Shown: piece after piece, positions 24,808 to 38,860 of the stretch
Layout: every line of letters starts with the position of its first letter
Numbering within the stretch: position 1 is the first letter of the stretch
Origin: Callaeas wilsoni
Lineage: Eukaryota; Chordata; Aves; Passeriformes; Callaeidae
Length of the DNA: 64,000 nt
Assembly: GCA_013398955.1 (NCBI GenBank)
Contig: VWPU01011872.1
Coordinates: 62,001 to 126,000 of the forward strand
Direction: 5' to 3'
Notes under the pieces: generated by a model
Told to the model about the DNA's origin: nothing
The model's database searches: none
The model's input: the letters and a program-made list of their open reading frames with translations, nothing else
Program-made: the position numbers and the translations under genes

Positions 24808-27800
24808 ATTTTCTACAGAATTCTACTTCTTTAATTATCATTATAATCAAACTAACTTTGCTATATGTGTTACAATACCAAATAAATAATGGCTGTGAAA
24901 GGAAAGTATATGAACTCTTGAAAACCTTCAAGATGCAAAAAAAAAATTTACAAAATAATCAAACAGAATTGCACATACGTGTGTGAGATGATATTGGCTT
25001 GGTTCTGACAAGAGCTGCCAGTTTTGTCTATGTCATCAGATGAAAAGTACTGATGGCCACATGGACACCAAATCAGAGTTATCTGGAAACTGCAAGTGTT
25101 TTTGGCACAAAAAATTGAAAGGAATGAAGGAAGTGCAGGGACACAGTGCTAAAGAGGGAAGACAGGAGATTTTCTGTCTTTCCACAGATGAACTAAGATA
25201 CAAAATCCAGAATTTTGGGTGCGCATTTTTATCTTTTAATTTTATCAAATAATTTTGAGCAGATATACTACATTAATATTTCCTTTGAGCATGTGAGTGT
25301 GTGCTTTTGGTGTGTACATCTCCATGCCTGTCTGCATACATGGAACATTTCATGCTTTCTGGCTGGCTGTGATGAGTGACAAAGTCATTCCTTGTTAACA
25401 GTATTTTCTCTTATTTCACCTTGTATTATTATCCCTTATGGCTCGTTTAATAGCTGTTTAATGTAAAATTAAAAGAAGACAACCATAGAGGTTTATGGTA
25501 CAGCAAATCTGGTTGTTCCCTTTCTATTTGTGGAATAGGTTTTATCGTGTGGGGTACATCTTGAGAGCACAGAGGTGAGTCATGCTTTAAGTAAATTTGT
25601 TTGGAAGCACACAGAAATGACTTGAAATGGGAGGAGCAGAGCTGACTCATGTAGAGATGAGGCTGCAGCGCTTTCTGTTGTCCCCACAGAAAGAAAACTG
25701 GTGTAGGTTGTGTGGCCTAACCCTTAAAACCATCCTGAGACAAATGTCCTCTGCTCATCTGAGAACATTTAATTCTTAGTCTTACTAAAGTCAGGGTTAG
25801 CTGGACACTCAAGGATCTGGATGGCCACCTAGAGCTCATTCCTTGAACACTTGGAAACAGAAGAGATTTCGTGGCTTTATATTATCATAATCCAGATTGA
25901 TGTGGGCTATATAGACTCCTAAGCCATGCAGAAGATTTTATGAGAGCACAAGAGTGAGCATATGCTTCTGTAACAACCCAAATACAATATATACATGTAA
26001 TACATACACATACACACGCATTTGTAAGAGACACACATCACTTATGTGTCAGAAGTGCCATATATTTTGGGGACATTGCACCTGTGCTCCTGTGTGTATC
26101 TGTAAGGAAAAAGTTCATGAAATTACAACGCTCGTGTAGTCACTCCATTTAATGCTAACTTTTACAAGTTTGCACTCATTACAGAGACTTGAATTTTCTA
26201 CTCATTTCTGTAGAGCAATAAAGAAGGGGACTTCTATGTTCACTTACCTGTTGTCAATTACTGACGCCTCATTACACAAATCACTTGGAAAGCTGATGAG
26301 GTTTTATCTAACATAGAGGCCAGGTCAATCAATTGTCATCAGACCTGTGGATCTTCAATGGACATTGAAAGGTTAACCCAGTTCTTCAGGGCCTCCATCA
26401 TGTCAGCAAAAATTAGCAAGAAGGTGGCCAAGTTGTCAATAGAGCACAGAGACAATTAGTTAATGATTAGAATGTTAGCACTTGGGGAGTTGATAACAAA
26501 ATGAGCCATCTTGGATGCATTTGCATGCATTTAGAAAATCTATATAGCTGGGTGGGATGGGAGGGAAGTCTGTGCATATGGTGCAGTAAGGAGTGCCATA
26601 AAGCAGAATTATGTGTGTCTGGGTGTATTGTAGACTTGGCTGTGCTGAATGAAGCCACTGTATCAGAAAACCTGCACATTTCAGTTTATCAGAGTCAGGC
26701 ACTTGGCTTTACTGATCCACTTAGTAGCCAGCATTAGCAATGAGACTGCTGCCCTGTCATCATAACCCCATTTTCAGCTAAATGATTATGGATTTGATAT
26801 GTTCTACTGTAAGCACTGGCCTTACCAGTTGAGATTAAACTTGAAGCTTGTTAAATTAGGGACAAGGTAAAATTAAAAGACTTCCTCCTGTTTAGGATTT
26901 CATCACTTAATTTTATTCTTGACTTCACTTCTTTCATGAGAATATTTTGTAAGACTTCTGCCTGCAATTATAATTTCATTTTATATCCCTTGTTGGAACA
27001 TGAAATCCTCTGTCCATATCACCAGGCCAGGGTAACTCCTTACGGTGGCTGAGGCTTCTTAACTAGTTTAGGCATGAAAAATAAATGTTAGACATTGTCT
27101 GCATAATTACTTGGACAAGTGGGTTTTGATCGTTTCAAGGTCTCCTTTACCTTTGTGCTCTCTGTCAGGTTCAGACGCAGTTCTGATGCTCATGGCTACA
27201 TTTAAAAATTGCTGAAACATTCTGCCATTGAAGTGTTGCAGAGATTTATTTCAGGCTGTTAGGTTTCTCTCTACCTTTGAAGGAAGACAAGCGTAGGCTC
27301 TATATCTGAATCGCATTGTCCACCATTATAAACACCCCCTTAATAAGAGACATCCACTCAGTGTCTAACAAAAGAATTCCTTGGATTCTGAGAACAGCTT
27401 TAAGGAGATATATCATATATACTATAGGTTACCTTGTGACCCAATTGCCTTCCTATTGATGTGCTGATACCTGGACTTATGTCTCTGAGTGCTTTGACAT
27501 ACAAGTATCCAATTATATTCAATTTAGATTCAGGTGGCAAAGATCTTCACTTCTGTTTAGCAAGCATAGATTTTGTAAGTTTTAAAGGAAATGTCATGAA
27601 GGGAAAGGGAAGATTTTCAGATGGCTGACTCCAGCTTTATGTTTTCTACCCCTGCAACCCTCTGCAAGCCATAACAATTGAAGACATAATCATATTTATA
27701 TGAGATTTAGTGAGAAAGGGGCATGAGATGACCAAGTGGTGGTTTCTGCAACAGTGAAAGTGAGACATTACAGTCTCCAGCATCTGTTCAGACAGTTTTC

Positions 27801-30800
27801 AGCCCTACATTTTATAAACAAAAAAGGCATCTCTTTTCCTCCTGTGAGCAATAAAGGGGATGAAAATGTGCTTTAAAGACATCCGCATTTGAATTGTCGC
27901 ATCTGAAGCAGAAAGTCTAATTGTCTGGAATATTAGTCCTCCATGCCATTGTGATGAGCCTTTATGAGTATCTTCCTCCAAGTGTATTGAAAAACTCAAG
28001 TGTGCTTGACACTGAGCACTAATGTTTCTCTCTACACGTTGATGTTGCCGTCACAAAAATGTGTCATGCCTTAGAGCTGTAACTTCCAAAGCAATTACGC
28101 ACAGGAAATATTTCGGATTAAGTGAAAATAAAAATATCATGGCCAGTAAACACTGTTTCATTACCAGGCTCGCGATCAGAGTTGGTGTGTTTAAGCCATA
28201 GTCATACTGTGCCGTCTTTATTCTTTCATTATTCTCTTTATTTTTTCATTATTCGACGGATTTTCTTTTTATCCACTAAGTTCAGGTTTAAATATATATA
28301 AAGGGACAGATTCCACATTATTACATCTGGAGTTATTCAGCTATGATGTGCCAGATTAACCAAGAGCAAGCTTTTGCCCGCAATGTCATAGGAACAGTCA
28401 CAGAGACACATTTTCTACAAAGCATTGCAAACCCACCCTGTTGGATTGTACTGGTGGTACCCAGACTTCTGGAACCAGATGCATCCCTCCTTTTCACCTG
28501 CTCTTCACCTCCTACAGAGGAAGCCCTTTTTCCCCCAGGATGCATTATCATTCTGCCTCTTTGACCTCCAAACTGACAGAAATGGTTAAACTTCCTTGAG
28601 GAAAGTTTTCTTCTTGGCATTTTGTTGAAATGATGCTTGTGCTTTAATGCCACAATATAGATTCTTTAAGGATGCTTTCTGATTCCCTAAAGAAATTCCA
28701 CAATAGCTGTTGAGCTATTGCAACTATTGCCTTTCTTGTTTCTCATTTCTCTCTCGCACTTTGATCAGGAGCTTTGTTGAAATGTGCTGGTGTTGGGCCA
28801 AGGGAAGTTTTCTTTTTTGTCTCATGCCAGCTACACTGAAGTATATTTCTGAGTAGAAGAATGGGCTAAGCAGGGAGTCCTGCTTGGGGAATGTAAACAC
28901 TATTGTGGGCAGTATATTAAGAAATATCCTGAAGTCAAAACTTCTATCAAGATGGGAAGAGATGCCCATAGTAAAACAAAAAGCACTTCGAGGATTTCAG
29001 CTGAAATATTTATTGACATCTATTTAACCACCAATCTCAGAGTGTTTTTATATGAAAATAATAAAGTCCTGAACCACTTCTGCCTAGTTTTCTCTAGAAA
29101 AAAAACAAAAAACAACTGGAAAAGGACATTTTAATGCTATTTTCCCTGTAGGTAAAAATTTAAAAACTAGCATGAAAGCTGTTCCCTTGAGATCTCTTGG
29201 CAAGGAAGACCCATGAGCCTCAGATACATTTGGATAACAACAGTACCTCAGAGCTCTTTGAAGTTATACCCTTCAGTACTAATCTGATTTCATTCAAAAG
29301 AGAAATCTAGGATGATGTTTATGAGGGTTTGCAGTTTCACCATGGTTTTGATCAGAAACAGATGGTGTATCTGAAACAATTAGAAAAACTTTTGTTTAGA
29401 AGCAGCCCACATGTAATTGTCTGTTTGATGTAGACATCATAGCATTTGGTGTTGGGGAGTGAAACTTGTGCATGCATTTAAAATTTGGTGTGCCAGGACC
29501 TCAGCAGGTGTCAGCTGGCTTTGCTTCTGGAGGCTGTGTCAGCTCCCATGAGCTGAAGATCCCGGCCCACAGTCCCTCCAAATGAACAATCGTCTTTTTA
29601 CAAAATGGCCAGAACCGCACCCTTTCCTAAGAATAATGTCACAGAAGATGCACCAGCCCCAGGCAGCTGAAAAATTGAGTTTGTGGCTAGAAGATGATCC
29701 TGCAAAATTACTTTTGCTAAGGATTCCTTCGACTGTAGTTCCAGCTGGGCATTGCTGGGCCTGGAGTGTGTGTGAAGACTTCAAATCACACCAGGCACTG
29801 AGATCAGGGCTCTGGGTTTGTTTCATCTTCACGCACTATTTACATCTTCCCTAAGAATTAGTTCTTGGTTAGGATCCTGCAACTAAATCAACATTTTCCT
29901 AACAGAAGGTAGGAAACTCTTGCGTTATTGTAAAGGGAAAACACAGTGTACACAACATTAAGAATGCAAGTCCACTTTTCATGACTGGAGACTTTCAGGG
30001 GTGGCTGAAATTTAGACATGCAACTGTGGGAATGGTGGGATCAGGAAAACACCAGCTGTGGAGGCCCATGCCTGCTCTGAAAACTGTCGGTGGTCACTCT
30101 TCTATAAACTCTAGTAAGACATAACATTTTCTCCTTGGGGATGGTATTTTCAAGAGAGCTCCATGAGGGGATACTTTAAAGATTCAGTTGTTTCCTGAGA
30201 GTTTTCATTGCCAGAAGAATTTACCTTGTGCCTAAAGTTCGGTGTCAGCCAATAATTCTTACGCATGGTTTCACACATCTGCGTGTGTGGACATATGTTC
30301 AGTATAGATTTTTATAGATTTTGAAGGAAGAGCAAACAGAACCAGCTGACCACTTAGTAAGGTCACCTGCTTAATAGACAGCGTGGAGTTGTACTTACTG
30401 AGAATTTAACACCACGTTGTGGGAGACCAAGTCTCCCTCTCACAAAGGAAATACAACATTCTTTCAGTAGCAACAGGAATAGACATGAGCACTCTGTAGA
30501 ATCCCACTGTATACACACAAAGCCAATTGTTTCGAATTAAATGCTGTTGCACAAACTGCCATTTCCATTAAAACCCCTTTTAGCACTCCACTTGTAACGG
30601 GATGAAAATATATGTCATAATGGGCACAGGTACACAAAAGTGCACATTTAAACCACTTCAGATGCATGTGTAGCATGAGAAAAAGTCATAAACATGCATC
30701 AGCCCATGTATAAAATGACTTTCACCCACGAGGCCCGGATTTATTCCACCTAGCTTTAGGCACTTAACCAGGGTGCTTAAGGATATTCTCTCCTGTGGCT

Positions 30801-33800
30801 CTCCATGTAGTCAATGGAGTGAGAGAGGCACCGTAAGGAGGCAATTTAGCCTGTCTAGGATCTGAATTGTCCTTATAAGAGTCCCGTTTTCCTCCAGAGC
30901 CTATTTAGTTATTTGTAGGGTAACAGTGTTTTTATGGTAGACACTTAAGTTGGCTGCCTCATGTGGGGGAGATAAATCTTGGCCAAGCAGATTCAGTTGG
31001 AAGTAGCTGTTTATGTCACACTGTTGCTGTGATTTCTTTGAAGTTATGAACATTCCCTCAGGACTCTTAGTGATAAAAAACCAATAATTTAGAGATAAGC
31101 TAAGAAATCTTTAGGGTTTCTTTAAACCTTTATACCATACTCTCAGTTTCCGTACACAGCATTAATATTGCAAAATACGCTGCAGTGAACCAGTTCCTCA
31201 GAATGCCGAATTTTCCTTCAGTACCTCGGTTCTCCAAATGCAAAGATCTGATTACTTGACTCAAAGGCAACAAACAGTGATTTTAAAAAACATTTGGCTA
31301 TTTGTATTTCTATTAATAATTTTCATGAGTTGCTGCAACAGCATGTAATGAGTGTAAAAGTCAACAAAAAAATGTTTTAACTAGCATTAAATTTGTTCCC
31401 TGCCAAAGTAAACACCATCGTGATTCTGCTTAAAGAGAAAATCCATCCTAGCATGAGCAATCATTGTTTCCTTCTTGCATGGACTGGGAATGTATGAACA
31501 AGGAGAACATTCCTCCTGGAATGAAATGGTGGTTCAAGCAGACATCCACTTGACCACTACCTTTAATGACTTCATATCATGCAGAGCTGTCTAGATGGCA
31601 TTATTTTTCTTCCAAGCACGTGGGTTTTAATCCTTTGCTTCTAAGACCAGTTCAAGTAGCTCTACCTTTGCTGCTGCGTTCTCCCAGTAGCAGGGCAAGG
31701 TGTGTTTAATTTGCCCAAATTTGTTTAATTTGATGTTGCTTCTCCTTACTGAAGGTGTAGCCACACCTTACCCCGGGTGTGCTCTGTTTGGGTAGTGGTG
31801 AATGTGCCTGTGGAGATCAGACCGATTCCACCTACTTCCCTAGACTGGTTCTGGCAGTGAATCAGAACCAGATGCTTCACGAGAGAGTGCGAGAAACTCC
31901 CTAATAAATAACGCGATATACTCTGTTCATTGAGAAAAGCTGTTTCCTTTTTTTCCGTGGAGATTAAGTACTATTTAAAGTATTTAATTTTCTGTAATTG
32001 AATCAAGAGTCTTAGAGTACATCTTTGGTAATTTTTTGTCTCTTGCTAAGTTTTTATCCTCAATAAATATCTTGTGGCCTAGAGCACCGCAGATTAATTT
32101 GTGCATTCTGCAAGAAGTAAATTCAAATATCAGTTGTCTTTTATTTTCACAGAATATCCCTTCTCTCTGTGTGATAAAGTAAAAATTCGAGTTTTATCTC
32201 ATTCAGGTTCTGTTTTTCTCACTTTTTTGAACTCATTCTGCATTTCCTATGGCATCCTCAGAAACTGAAAATGCACACCTAAAGGTCTTACAGAGGATTT
32301 TGAATAAAAAGCAAATAATGAAATAAGTTATTAGCACTAGATCACTTTGCAGCTAGCCTCAAAAATACCTTCAGCATTAAAAAGGACTAGTGCTTTTTTG
32401 AAGTGAAGTCTACTGCAATATTGCCACTCATTTCCAAAAATCTGTGTACAAATCTGTTTCTTTGCTTTCAGTTGGTCACATTTTTTGAAACACTTGTGTT
32501 TGGGGGAAAAAAAAAGTCTTCTGTATTCAATCTTTTCATGAAAATTAAAGCTTTGAGAACAGTCGATTTTGTAAAAAAAAAAGAAGAAAGTTTCAGACAG
32601 ATTAAAGAGATAAAGATGACTTCTAAATGGTTCTAGCCTAGAAATTGGTTCAGTTTGCATAATTGGACCCCAGCCTGTGAGATTGTAGAATTGCAAGTAG
32701 CAGATGACAGATATTAAACTAGTTATTCCTTTGACTGAGAATTAAGGGATGGAATAGGGTGTACTACAAGTGAAATTAGTAATTGGATTCAGCTCTGTGG
32801 GAATAGTATTGACTTGCTTTGGAGCTAGTGAAAGCTCAACTCAAAACTTCTGCCAAAAAATTGAAATAAAATAGGTTTTTAAGGTTTGAAAAATGTCAGT
32901 GAGATGCTGTAGTTAACTTTATCATTGTTTATTTATTTGCATTAAGGCAGTGCCCAGAGAGCCAATGAGACCTAATTAAAAAAGCATGAAAGGGCCTAAA
33001 ACCTAATGTCTAATTTTATAGATTTAAGTAGTCCTTATTGGCTTGTTTATATGACAAGTGACAACAACTAAATAAATTCCAGATTTAGGAGAGTAGAACA
33101 TACTAATCGTTGAATGACTGAGACTGACAAAATTTGTCTCCTTTTCTGCTTTGCCATGTTCGAGTGATTCTGATTCTTTAATCTTTTTCTTTTTTTCCAT
33201 ATTTGCATGTCTGCTGCCTAAAAAACCTGTTCCTGAACAATTTCAACAGGATTGAAGCAGGTGATTTGGATTAAAAATGAAAGCTCTTACTTTTTGGGGG
33301 TAATGAGATATTTGAGTAATGAAAGGGTAAAGGTAGATATTTCTCTGAGGAAGGTTACAGAACTGCATCCTGTTTCACACATTAGGGGATGCCAGTAGGT
33401 ACTCACATTTATTCCACCAAAAATTACCACAAAGAAATAACATCAAATAAATATTAAGAAAGGTCTGCATGATCTTGAAATTCTGTTAGGATCTTCCAGA
33501 TTATGGAGCTCTCCAGCCCAAATGAGTAACAAATTTGGTGCAATACTTCTCAAAAAATCAATATGAACGTGTCATTACACATGAGTATTTTGGGGCTATC
33601 CAGGAGTAGATATTATACACCATTTTCACCTGTAGGTTGTAGAAAGCAGAAATAGCTTTATGAAAATTCGGGCATTGGTACAGAGTCAAAATCAATCAAC
33701 ACCGTGGTATGAGAGGAGCTTCTTTAGACGCTAAAAACAATGAGGTTCAAAGAAGTCAACACACTTACATTTAAGGGAGCACATCACAAAGCGAATTGGG

Positions 33801-34839
33801 TCATCTCAGGGAAATATAAAAGCATTATTCTTCTGAGATTTGAAAAAAATACATAATTACTTCTTCCACCAAGCATGATTCTTTTAAATAACCTTCATTT
33901 TTGTCCCTTGGAAATGAAAAGAGGTTTACATTAAAAAGGCTTTTCCTCTGACTCTCTGTCCTTGAGCAGCACAAAATGTAAACTATACCTTTCCCTTCTT
34001 CCTTTGAAGAAAGAGGAGTTTCAATCTTCTTCTGTGAACACGGTCCATTTAAATAAGGAGATGGAGTCCCATCTTTTCGATCAGCTTTCTTTGTTTGACT
34101 TGTCAGTAATAACACTTTAGCTGAAATTGTACAGGCGTCCTGCTAATTTAGTAATTATTGACACGGTGCTGGGCAAGAAATGATAGCAAACACAGGGAAC
34201 TGTTAAGAAGAAATGAAATAAAAGATCTTCATATCATTGTTGAATAATGGTTGAGATCATTTTGTGCTCTAAGTAGGCCCAAGACACCTTTTTCCATTTT
34301 CTCGACACATTTATAATTTATGCTTTGTAATAGTTCCAAATATTTTTAGGACTCCGCACTTTGTTTGAGAATCCAGAAGAACTGAATGAGAATCATGGAG
34401 TGCACACACAGATGAGTGAGGGGTGTGACCTGCCACAGCTTTTGATTTAAGAATGATCCCTCATTTTTATATATCCCCCTTCCTCATTTCTCAATTTCTC
34501 GTTGTATTTAGGGCTGCCTTTGCGCTGGCTGAGCTGCCCAGGCAGTCCACCCCATTGTATGTGGCTGCAGCCTGAGATTGCTTTTGGATTTTGCCCTGTT
34601 GGCAACATCATGGCAGCTTTATTTAGCATGAGCAGCTTTCCAGTGACCTGGTGTGCAGGGGTTTTGGTGTCATTTCAAGGAGGTCTTGAGAGCTTCCACC
34701 CCAGGGATGCATCACTCTGCCCATTGTGTTGGGTCCTGGAATCCTGAAACGCATCTGTGAGAGAGCATCCAGTGCTGTGCTTGCTTTGTGCTTTGCAGAT
34801 GAACAGGCTGTTAATATTAAAGTTCCCTATTGAAAAAAT
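24808..34839. other. Long non-coding stretch, no gene recognised
   Basis: Ten kilobases of AT-rich DNA without a supportable gene. A CA/TA-rich microsatellite-like segment lies at about 25980-26035. The longest frames (28333-28653 on the minus strand and several of 90-119 codons) have no recognisable motif. Several overlap frames on the opposite strand. I see no transposon ends, LTR pairs or RNA genes. Confidence 0.55.
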
Positions 34840-34890
34840 ATGGACTTGATGGTCTTCATGGGTCCTGTCCAGCTCAGGATGTTCTGTGAT
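34840..34890 (+). mobile_element. CR1 LINE 3'-end relic, + orientation
   Basis: About 50 bp match the terminal block of an avian CR1 element: 'ggacttgatggtctt...gggtcctgtccagctcaggatgttctgtgat', in which 'ccagctcaggatgttctgtgat' corresponds to the usual 'ccaactcaggatattctatgat'. Only the extreme 3' end is present; upstream sequence is not recognisably CR1. Confidence 0.75.
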
Positions 34891-37800
34891 AAAATCTCAC
34901 TGAACTTATACATTCTTTGCCTCCTTTGAATTCCCTTTTCCATCTCCTCTAACTGAGCGTTAGAGTAATTTTCTAGACTTTCAATTCCTAAAACCTTTAC
35001 AAAGCTTATTAAAAATGCCAAGGTTTCTCAGAAATGGAGACAAGGCCCTTAAGTAAGCGTTCTTTATTGATGTCAGTCTGCATCTCAGCTGTGGACAGCA
35101 GATCTTTGTTCCCACCATGGAAGTCATGTACATAAACACACAGACCTGTTGCTTCTCATTTGAATTTTAACTCGGGTCCTGGCTGTTAATGGCAGCTGTG
35201 TGGTGCAGCTTGGCAGTGCCACTGCACGGTGGAATCAGCTGGTGGTGGCACTGGAATGGTGTTTGCAGGATTTCCTGCAGATAGGAGGTGTCTCTGGCTT
35301 CTCAGGGACTGTCATTACCTAGACTCACCTCTTCTCGTGGACTGGAATAACATCCACAAAAACATTGTCAAGATAACATATTGGGGCACCCAGGGCTGAT
35401 TATTCCATGCTGAACTGAGTGTTTTGAAACAGGAGGCAGGACAGGGCATGCAGAGCAGTTGATCTTTACATCGAAGGCGGCCTTAATAAAAGGAAATAGA
35501 AAGTGATGTTTTAATGGCAAGATTATATCAGTGTCTGTGCAATGTATTAGATTTCAATGCAGTTGTATATTGATTTATACACAGACTCATATGAAAGCTG
35601 TTCCTTCACACATTGGTCATGGCTGATAATACTCGTGAACTGTGGGATCCTGCAGCATCCAGGGACATGAAACCCATACTTAGTGGCTGGTTAGAGAGGA
35701 CAGAAAAGGTGCATTTAATGTTGTAAGTCATGAGGGCTTCTCTTCCATGACCACTGCTGTGATTGTGGCACAGGTCTGTCCTACCTGTGCTACACCCTCC
35801 CACCTCCACCAGTGTCACAGGGAGAGTTTCGATCCAGAGTCTCTGTATTATTTGTTTACATTACATGATTCTGGGTCTTTTTGTCTCTGTAAACTCTCTG
35901 CAGCAAGAGGTTGCAGTGACAGAAACGAAGCAGTGAAGCTCTATTAAACTTTGCGTGTTTCTAACTAATCTGCATCTATCTGCCTGTATGCACAAATTAT
36001 TTGGCCATGAAAAGAAGAAATGCAGTGACAGATTTCGTCGTAGACGTGTCTATCTGCTGCCCTAAGGCTACACCCTGCACACACAGAATTCCATGAGCCA
36101 CCCCTGTTCCCATTCCTGGGAGCTGGGGGTGTGTCTGGCTCACAATTTACCCTCTGGCCAATGAACATTTACAGGCGATTTGTCATAAAATAGATGTTAC
36201 GTATAATTTTTAATGTAAATATAGATGGGATTTTTTTTCTTTTTAAATTGCCCAATCCGTTTGATGCCCCCTGTTTTTCCCTTCCTACCTGTACATATCC
36301 TTGTAAGCAAACAGTGAATCTTCATGCTTTTGTGTCATTAGATTGTGGGATTTGGATCACTTTAGGCATCTTCTTTCTTCTGATTTTCTTCCCAAGTTTT
36401 TTTTCCATAATCCTACCTCAGTTTGGAGGCCTTTCAGGTGGTTTAGGGAAGGACAGGGAAACAAAAGGAAAATTATTACTTAAAGGAATTTCCTGAAGGA
36501 AATTTCAGCAAATATAAATTAAAAATACATCTCTTCTAAAGCAAAACACACTAAAAATATGTGTTAAGTTTTATTTCTGTGTGGCACTCTGTGCATACAA
36601 GGCCATTAATGTGCTGTCAGTATATATCCACCCTCTTCCAAATTCCTTTAGAACATACATTTTTTTAATCATTCCAAGAGACTGCAGACTTGACTCAAAG
36701 TGTTTCAAAATGATTTCTGTTTGTTTCATTTATGTGCGTTAAGTCAAATAAAATATTTAACAGAGCTTGGATACAAATTGGAAAGGACCTCATCATTGGA
36801 TGGAAACAGAAGATGTAGCGAAGAATCGTATTAAAGAAAAATTTGTATCATTTTCAGACAAAAACTGAAATGAAATCTGTTTACTAACCCACCAGCTGTC
36901 ACTGCTACTTCTAGTTGCAATGTATTGCATAGACTGAGCTATAGACTTGCAGTCACAGACATTACTGTAAGGTTTCTGCTGGGAAACTGAGCCTAATGCC
37001 TTTTCAACTTCTATTTTTTTTCTACCAGAATGGAAAATTTAATTTTAGTGCCTGCATGCTTTTTGATTTGCTGCAACGGTTTTATTTTTTTCCTTACATT
37101 TTAAGGCAGGTTTTATTTAAAGCAAACAAACCAAAGCTGGGGTCCGAGTGATAACAAAGGTAAAAACATTCAAAGGCACTAAAATTTACAAAATGCTGTT
37201 GCAATATGGCCATGGCTATTCTGAATTCTTTCAAGATGTAGGCCTTTGCTTTTAAAGCAAGGAGAAATCTTGAGTATGTACTTAATATTTATGGCCTCTC
37301 TCAATTCACTGGCTGAAAAATTCATTGCCCTGTGATGGACAGTTAGTGTTTGCTTTCTAACAGTGAAAGAGAAGGAGATTTTCGCTTGTGTGAGGAAAAG
37401 AATGAGTACTAAGCATTCCAAGTGCTAGAAATGTTTAAGGCACACACTTACAGATGCGCCAAGCTAAAGCACATAAGCAGAGTTGGTGCCCGAGGCGCTG
37501 TGAGGAGGACTTGGTCTCAAAATGAAGAACTAAATGCAGATCTTCTGCCTGCCTGTGCTTGAGCTGCTGCAGAGAGAGAGAAAAAAAAGTAGTCGAAAAG
37601 AGAAACACTTTTATTTGAGCTTGAAGGAAACCTTTTCCTGGAATTTTGAATATTTTTATTGAAAAAGAAGAGAAAAAAAAGAGCAAAATTTTGAAATATA
37701 AAACCTTTTAAATCACAAAGTTAAAATAGTTTTGTTTTGACATTGTCAAAATGAAGAACACACTGACTTCATTTCGGTATTTTTTCAAATGGTTTTGTTC

Positions 37801-38099
37801 TACAAAATATTCAACTAGAACTAGGGAGAATGTGCAGGATCTCCAGTTTCTGCCAAACAGTTTTGCTTGCCTGTATTTCTATTCTGCTACATTTATCCCA
37901 CAGTCAAGTTTCTGATTCAGAGACCACCTAAGCCAAAGCAGGGCTTAGCGTTGCCTCCAGCACATTCAAAACAAGTTCCTAGTGAAAAATGAAATTTTCT
38001 GGGCTGTTGCAGTGGTCTGTTTTCCCAAGACTGCATCCATACTAAAGGGAAAACTTCATAAAGTCCTTCATTTATGTGCATGCAGTTTTATGTGCTGAG
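34891..38099. other. Non-coding stretch, no gene recognised
   Basis: AT-rich, with no gene or transposon I can support. A segment near 36765-36800 containing 'attggaaaggacctcat' faintly recalls CR1 but is too short to call. Confidence 0.55.
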
Positions 38100-38420
38100 A
38101 CAAATGTGGTGTTTAGGCAGGGTGCGCGCTGTAATGGAATACTCTTGCTGGGAGCTCTGCTCGGGCCGTCTGTGCCAGCATTTTGCTCCCACTGTGGAGA
38201 ACTGAGCACCTCCCGTGTCCACGGGGGCAGCCGTGACCCCCGGGCAGTGCAGCAGAACAGGGTTTGCACCCACACTCCCAGGCTGCTCCCAAAAAACATT
38301 CCTTTCTCCTTTTTCCCGTGTATCTCTAAAGCAACGCCGTCTGGGTGCTGGTGTGGGGGGCTGCTGTGCTGAGTGTGCGGCAGTGCGCTCGTGGACATGC
38401 CCAAACTTTCTGACCCGGGG
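38100..38420. other. GC-richer patch with scattered CpGs
   Basis: This patch is clearly richer in G+C and CpG than its flanks (for example 'ggtgcgcgctg', 'gctcgggccgtc', 'gacccccgggcag', 'gtgcggcagtgcgctcg', 'gacccggggg'). Open frames of about 100-125 codons occur on both strands in several registers at once. That is the usual effect of few stop codons in GC-rich DNA and is evidence against any one of them being a gene. It may be a regulatory patch, an old exon or a relic of a mobile element. I cannot tell which. Confidence 0.35.
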
Positions 38421-38839
38421 GATGGAGCATGAGTGTAAGCAGAGAGAGGCAGAGGAAATCAGCAAACTTAATTGTTTCTATCCCAAATGTAAATATCCAT
38501 ATATAAAAACACCCCTTAAACCTGAAACCCCGTACCGACTGGTCCTTTTTTAATCTTAATTTTGAACAGTTGCTACTCCAATTAAATTCTACCACCTAGC
38601 ATTTTCAAACAGCTCTTAGTTGTTTCAGCAAACTCTTTTAATGGACAGCTGTTTTTGACAGCTCCTCCTGATTTGCCAGCGCTGTGTCATCTGCCAGAGC
38701 AGGAGGACCCATTTTGTATTCTGCTGCTGGCACTGAGGGGATATGTAAATGTACACATGAATCAGTTGTCACCAGCACAGACACACTGTGGCGAGATGAT
38801 CAGAATGTGTTGGGAGTTTAGTTGGCTTAAAGTGGGAGG
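38421..38839. other. Short non-coding stretch
   Basis: Nothing recognisable between the GC-rich patch and the A21 run. It has only short open frames and no transposon blocks. Confidence 0.5.
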
Positions 38840-38860
38840 AAAAAAAAAAAAAAAAAAAAA
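38840..38860. repeat. A21 homopolymer
   Basis: Twenty-one consecutive A residues, followed by an A/C-rich segment to about 38880. I recognise no retrotransposed body on its left side. It is most likely a simple, length-variable mononucleotide tract. Confidence 0.9.

Noticed and set aside
36765..36800. Possible CR1 3'-end relic ('attggaaaggacctcat').
   Set aside because: The match is too short and lacks the flanking tail or upstream CR1 blocks.
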